Shown here piece after piece: positions 23,839 through 26,107 of a DNA stretch of 26,107 nucleotides. Positions within the stretch are counted from its first letter, which is position 1. Each line of letters opens with the position of its first letter. The stretch is from Actinobacteria bacterium UBA4719 (lineage in GTDB: Bacteria > Actinomycetota > Actinomycetes > Actinomycetales > Dermatophilaceae), in NCBI GenBank assembly GCA_002404345.1, contig DHJN01000049.1, forward strand, positions 7,768-33,874, given 5' to 3'. The notes below the pieces were generated by a model. The model saw only the letters and a list, made by a program, of their open reading frames with translations. It did no database searches and was not told the origin of the DNA. The translations under genes and the position numbers were made by a program.

Positions 23839-23953
23839 CCAAACCTAGGGATCGTGCGGGTGTTTCAGTGGCAAACCTAGGGATCGTGCGGGTGATTCAG
23901 TGGCAAACCTAGAATCGCGGCTCCGCCGCGCCTAGCCTTCTAGGGACGGTGCG
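23836..23953 (+). repeat. 32-bp-period CCTAGG repeat array, second locus
   Basis: CCTAGG-type centres are at 23844, 23876, 23908 (CCTAGA) and 23939 (TCTAGG), spaced 32, 32 and 31 bp. The first two units share CAAACCTAGGGATCGTGCGG and nearly all of the following spacer. The array begins at the bioD stop with TAGCCAAACCTAGGGA, the same 16 bases found at the MBL-fold gene stop. Between units 3 and 4 is a 6-bp GC hairpin with a 3-base loop (23916-23930). The 23839-24206 stretch (368 bp) otherwise holds only the doubtful small ORF below. Confidence 0.92.
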
Positions 23954-23969
23954 TGGTTCGGTGACAATC

Positions 23970-24065
23970 ATGAGGCCGTCGCGCGCCTCGACCGGTGTGC
24001 TCTTCGGCATCGGAGCGACCGTGCTTTTCGCAGTCACAGGCGGTGGTGCCTCCCTCGTCCGATGA
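23970..24065 (+). CDS. Possible 31-residue membrane peptide or signal-peptide remnant
   Basis: The ATG frame encodes MRPSRASTGVLFGIG followed by ATVLFAVTGGGASLVR and a stop. It has a short basic N-terminus and one hydrophobic segment of about 14 residues, with about 22 of 30 codons ending in G or C. An in-frame GTG at 23961 could start it earlier. The ribosome site is weak (GGTGA). It could be a genuine small membrane protein, the truncated signal region of a lost exported gene, or chance. I do not recognise a family. Confidence 0.22.
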   Translation: MRPSRASTGVLFGIGATVLFAVTGGGASLVR

Positions 24066-24206
24066 GCAGGAGACGAGCACGCGGCATGGCGAGAGTGTCC
24101 TGGGGGTGGCGGCTGTCGGCCCTGGGTGGCAGGCTCCGACCTGAGTCGGACCACCCCGCCCGGCAACACGCCATACCCGCGTGTCACACCAATCGAGGAG
24201 CGCACC

Positions 24207-25016
24207 GTGCCGACACGCGATGAGAACTGGCCCAACGGCACCCCATGTTGGATCGACCTCATGGTCACCGATCCTGGCGCCGCCAAGCAGTTCTACTCCA
24301 GTCTGTTCGGCTGGGACATCCAGGACGGTCCGCCCGAGGCCGGTGGCTACGCCATGTGCCTGCTGAACGGCCGGCCGGTGACCGCCATCAGCCCCAAAGC
24401 GCAGGACAACCCCTTCCCCAACGTCTGGTCCACCTACCTGGCTTCCGACGACCTCGACGCATCCGTCGCCAAAGCCAAGGAGGCGGGCGGTCAGTTCATG
24501 ATGGAGCCGATGGACGTCATGACCGCCGGTCGTCTCGCGTTCGGGATGGATCCGACAGGGGCGCCCTATGGCATCTGGCAGGGCGGCGACCACGTGGGGG
24601 TCGGCATCTTCAACGAGCCGGGCACCCTGGTCTGGAACGAGCTGATGACGCGGGACCACGAGGGCGCGAAAGCCTTCTATGGCAGCGTGTTCGGGTACAC
24701 CTTTGAGGACGTGGGCCAGGGGTACACCTACGCCACGATCAAGCGCGCCGGTGACGGCGAGGTCGTCGGCGGCCTGGGCTTGCTCGACGCCAGCACGCCC
24801 GCTGAGGTCCCCCCAAGCTGGACGACATACTTCTTGGTGGAGGACTGCGACGCATCGGTCGGCAAGGCTGCCGCGCTCGGCGCTGACGTGGTCCGCCAAC
24901 CGTTCGACACCCCGTTCGGCCGGATGGCAGCCCTGACCGGCGCCCAGGGCGAGGCGTTCTCACTTATCCAACCACCACCGATGGGCGACAGTGCCGGGGC
25001 AAGCTCGCAGGGCTGA
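24207..25016 (+). CDS. Tandem VOC (glyoxalase/bleomycin-resistance fold) protein, Cfp30B-like
   Basis: The 269-residue protein has two VOC modules: GTPCWIDLMVTDPGAAKQFY through about residue 120, and GTLVWNELMTRDHEGAKAFY from about 137 to 262. The repeated W-x-(D/E)-L start and FGR/AGR strands resemble mycobacterial Cfp30B (Rv0577). The enzymatic function of this group is not settled. The GTG start at 24207 has GAGGAG six bases upstream. The frame is open to 24126, but the extra 27 residues are Pro/Thr-rich and unlike the family. It stands alone, 102 bp before purB on the same strand. Confidence 0.92.
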   Translation: MPTRDENWPNGTPCWIDLMVTDPGAAKQFYSSLFGWDIQDGPPEAGGYAMCLLNGRPVTAISPKAQDNPFPNVWSTYLASDDLDASVAKAKEAGGQFMMEPMDVMTAGRLAFGMDPTGAPYGIWQGGDHVGVGIFNEPGTLVWNELMTRDHEGAKAFYGSVFGYTFEDVGQGYTYATIKRAGDGEVVGGLGLLDASTPAEVPPSWTTYFLVEDCDASVGKAAALGADVVRQPFDTPFGRMAALTGAQGEAFSLIQPPPMGDSAGASSQG

Positions 25017-25118
25017 CCCGTAACCGGGGCAAGCCTGAACGGGCAAGGAACCGCCGTGGTCCCAGGTAGCCCGGTGACCTGTTCGGCGGGCGGCGCAGAC
25101 TCTGGGAGGATGGCCACC

Positions 25119-26107
25119 ATGGCCTCGCTTGCTGACGCGTCCCCGTCCATTGCCCTTGGCGCCCTCGACGGCCGCTACCGCACAGCCGTCGCCCCATTGG
25201 TCGACCACCTCTCCGAGGCCGCGCTCAACCGCGAGCGGGTCCGCGTCGAGGTCGAGTGGCTGATCCACCTCACCACCGGCCAGGTCGTCCCGAATGTTCG
25301 ATCACTCACCGCGGATGAGCAGACACGCCTGCGCGCGGTCGTGGAGGACTTCGGTCCGGGCGACGTCGCTGAGCTCGCCGAGATCGAGCGAGAGACCGTC
25401 CACGACGTCAAGGCCATCGAGTACTACCTCAAGCGTCGCCTCAGCACGATGGCCGGCAAAACGATGGCCGGCACACAGGCCACCGGCCTGGCCGCGATAT
25501 CCGAGCTGATCCATTTCGCCTGCACCAGCGAGGACATCAACAACCTCTCCTACGCGCTGATGGTCAAGGGAGCCGTCGAGCAGGTCTGGCTACCGCGAGC
25601 CACCGCCCTCGTGGACGCCGTCGCCGACATGGCCAGGGATTTGCGCGACGTACCGCTCCTCGCACGCACGCACGGCCAGCCTGCCACGCCGACAACGATG
25701 GGCAAAGAACTGGCAGTGATCGCGTACCGCCTGAGGCGCCAGCTCGCCCGCATCGGCCGCGCGGAATACCTCGGAAAGCTCAACGGAGCGACCGGCACGT
25801 ATGGCGCCCACGTCGCCGCCGTGCCCGAAGCAGACTGGCCGGCGATCAGCAAGGCGTTCGTGGAGTCCCTTGGCCTGCAATGGAACCCGCTGACCACGCA
25901 GATCGAGAGCCACGACTGGCAAGCCGAGCTCTACAGCGACATGGCCCGCTTCAACCGGATCCTGCACAACCTTTGCACCGACGTCTGGACCTACATCTCG
26001 ATGGGCTACTTCGCCCAGGTGCGCGGCCAGGGCACCGTCGGCTCGTCGACGATGCCGCACAAGGTCAACCCGATCCGCTTCGAGAACGCCGAGGCCAACC
26101 TCGAGGT
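25119..26107 (+). CDS. purB: Adenylosuccinate lyase (3' end outside window)
   Basis: The first 329 codons are present and the frame is still open at the window end. The enzyme cleaves SAICAR and adenylosuccinate in purine synthesis. It is the longer, E. coli-like form: ALGALDGRYRTAVAPL, HFACTSEDINNLSYALM, catalytic His185 in ARTHGQPATPTTMGKE, and the fumarase-superfamily loop GSSTMPHKVNP at 308-318. GGGAGG is 9 bases before ATG 25119. It directly abuts the other in-frame ATG (25110), so I prefer the later start. A duplicated TMAGK/TMAGT stretch at 110-119 lengthens a loop just before the SEL-HFACTSED helix. Confidence 0.95.
   Translation, partial: MASLADASPSIALGALDGRYRTAVAPLVDHLSEAALNRERVRVEVEWLIHLTTGQVVPNVRSLTADEQTRLRAVVEDFGPGDVAELAEIERETVHDVKAIEYYLKRRLSTMAGKTMAGTQATGLAAISELIHFACTSEDINNLSYALMVKGAVEQVWLPRATALVDAVADMARDLRDVPLLARTHGQPATPTTMGKELAVIAYRLRRQLARIGRAEYLGKLNGATGTYGAHVAAVPEADWPAISKAFVESLGLQWNPLTTQIESHDWQAELYSDMARFNRILHNLCTDVWTYISMGYFAQVRGQGTVGSSTMPHKVNPIRFENAEANLE
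25446..25475 (+). repeat. 15-bp in-frame tandem duplication in purB
   Basis: ACGATGGCCGGCAAA (25446-25460) is followed at once by ACGATGGCCGGCACA (25461-25475), one base different. It encodes TMAGK-TMAGT in a variable loop preceding the conserved HFACTSED block. Confidence 0.85.

Noticed and set aside
23909..24286. 125-codon minus-strand frame opposite the VOC gene start
   Set aside because: No motif, Pro/Arg/Ser-rich, and it runs through the repeat array and the antisense of a well-supported gene.

Overview
The window is high-G+C actinobacterial DNA. The gene set (cydABDC, bioAFD, PaaN of the stand-alone type, a Cfp30B-like tandem VOC protein, TANNNT-type leaderless promoters, frequent ATGA/GTGA stop-start overlaps) fits an Actinomycetes chromosome. 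My guess is Micrococcales/Intrasporangiaceae-like, but no marker here fixes the genus. No rRNA, tRNA, transposase, integrase or phage gene was seen.

Layout. 1-1123: a 14-bp tandem repeat, then a zinc-free quinone oxidoreductase. 7131-1134 (minus strand): a tight operon of a class III (CaiB/BaiF) CoA-transferase, a lipoprotein binding protein and livH-livM-livG-livF, a branched-chain-amino-acid-type ABC importer. A GntR/FadR-type regulator (7302-8075) is divergent from it, and the shared promoter region carries 17-bp direct repeats. 9860-8139 (minus): paaN. 10729-10079 (minus): a metallo-beta-lactamase-fold protein that has lost every metal-ligand residue. Between these two genes is an unusual pair of opposed 32-bp-period repeat arrays. 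10741-11760: galE, convergent with a secreted DUF1023-type alpha/beta hydrolase (12728-11745). 13006-18892: cydA-cydB-cydD-cydC, encoding cytochrome bd oxidase and its assembly ABC exporter. 20432-19034 (minus): an alpha/beta hydrolase-TetR pair with a clear leaderless promoter and a 15-bp-arm inverted-repeat operator, bracketed by two copies of a ~70-bp dispersed repeat. 20627-23838: bioA-bioF-bioD. 23836-24206: a second locus of the 32-bp-period repeat and a possible tiny membrane-peptide ORF. 24207-25016: tandem VOC protein. 25119 to the window end: purB, cut off at its 3' end.

How the genes fit together. The CoA-transferase/ABC operon looks like import of a small carboxylic or aromatic acid followed by CoA activation, with the divergent GntR protein as its likely substrate-sensing regulator. 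The PaaN next door hints at aromatic-acid catabolism. The cyd and bio blocks are housekeeping.

The most unusual material is non-coding or degenerate. It includes the CCTAGG-centred 32-bp-period arrays at two loci, which abut gene stop codons with the same 16-bp junction; the ligand-less MBL-fold pseudoenzyme; the repeat-bracketed TetR-hydrolase cassette beside a duplicated tetR 3' end; and a recurring habit of short tandem duplications, several of them in frame (cydC, purB).
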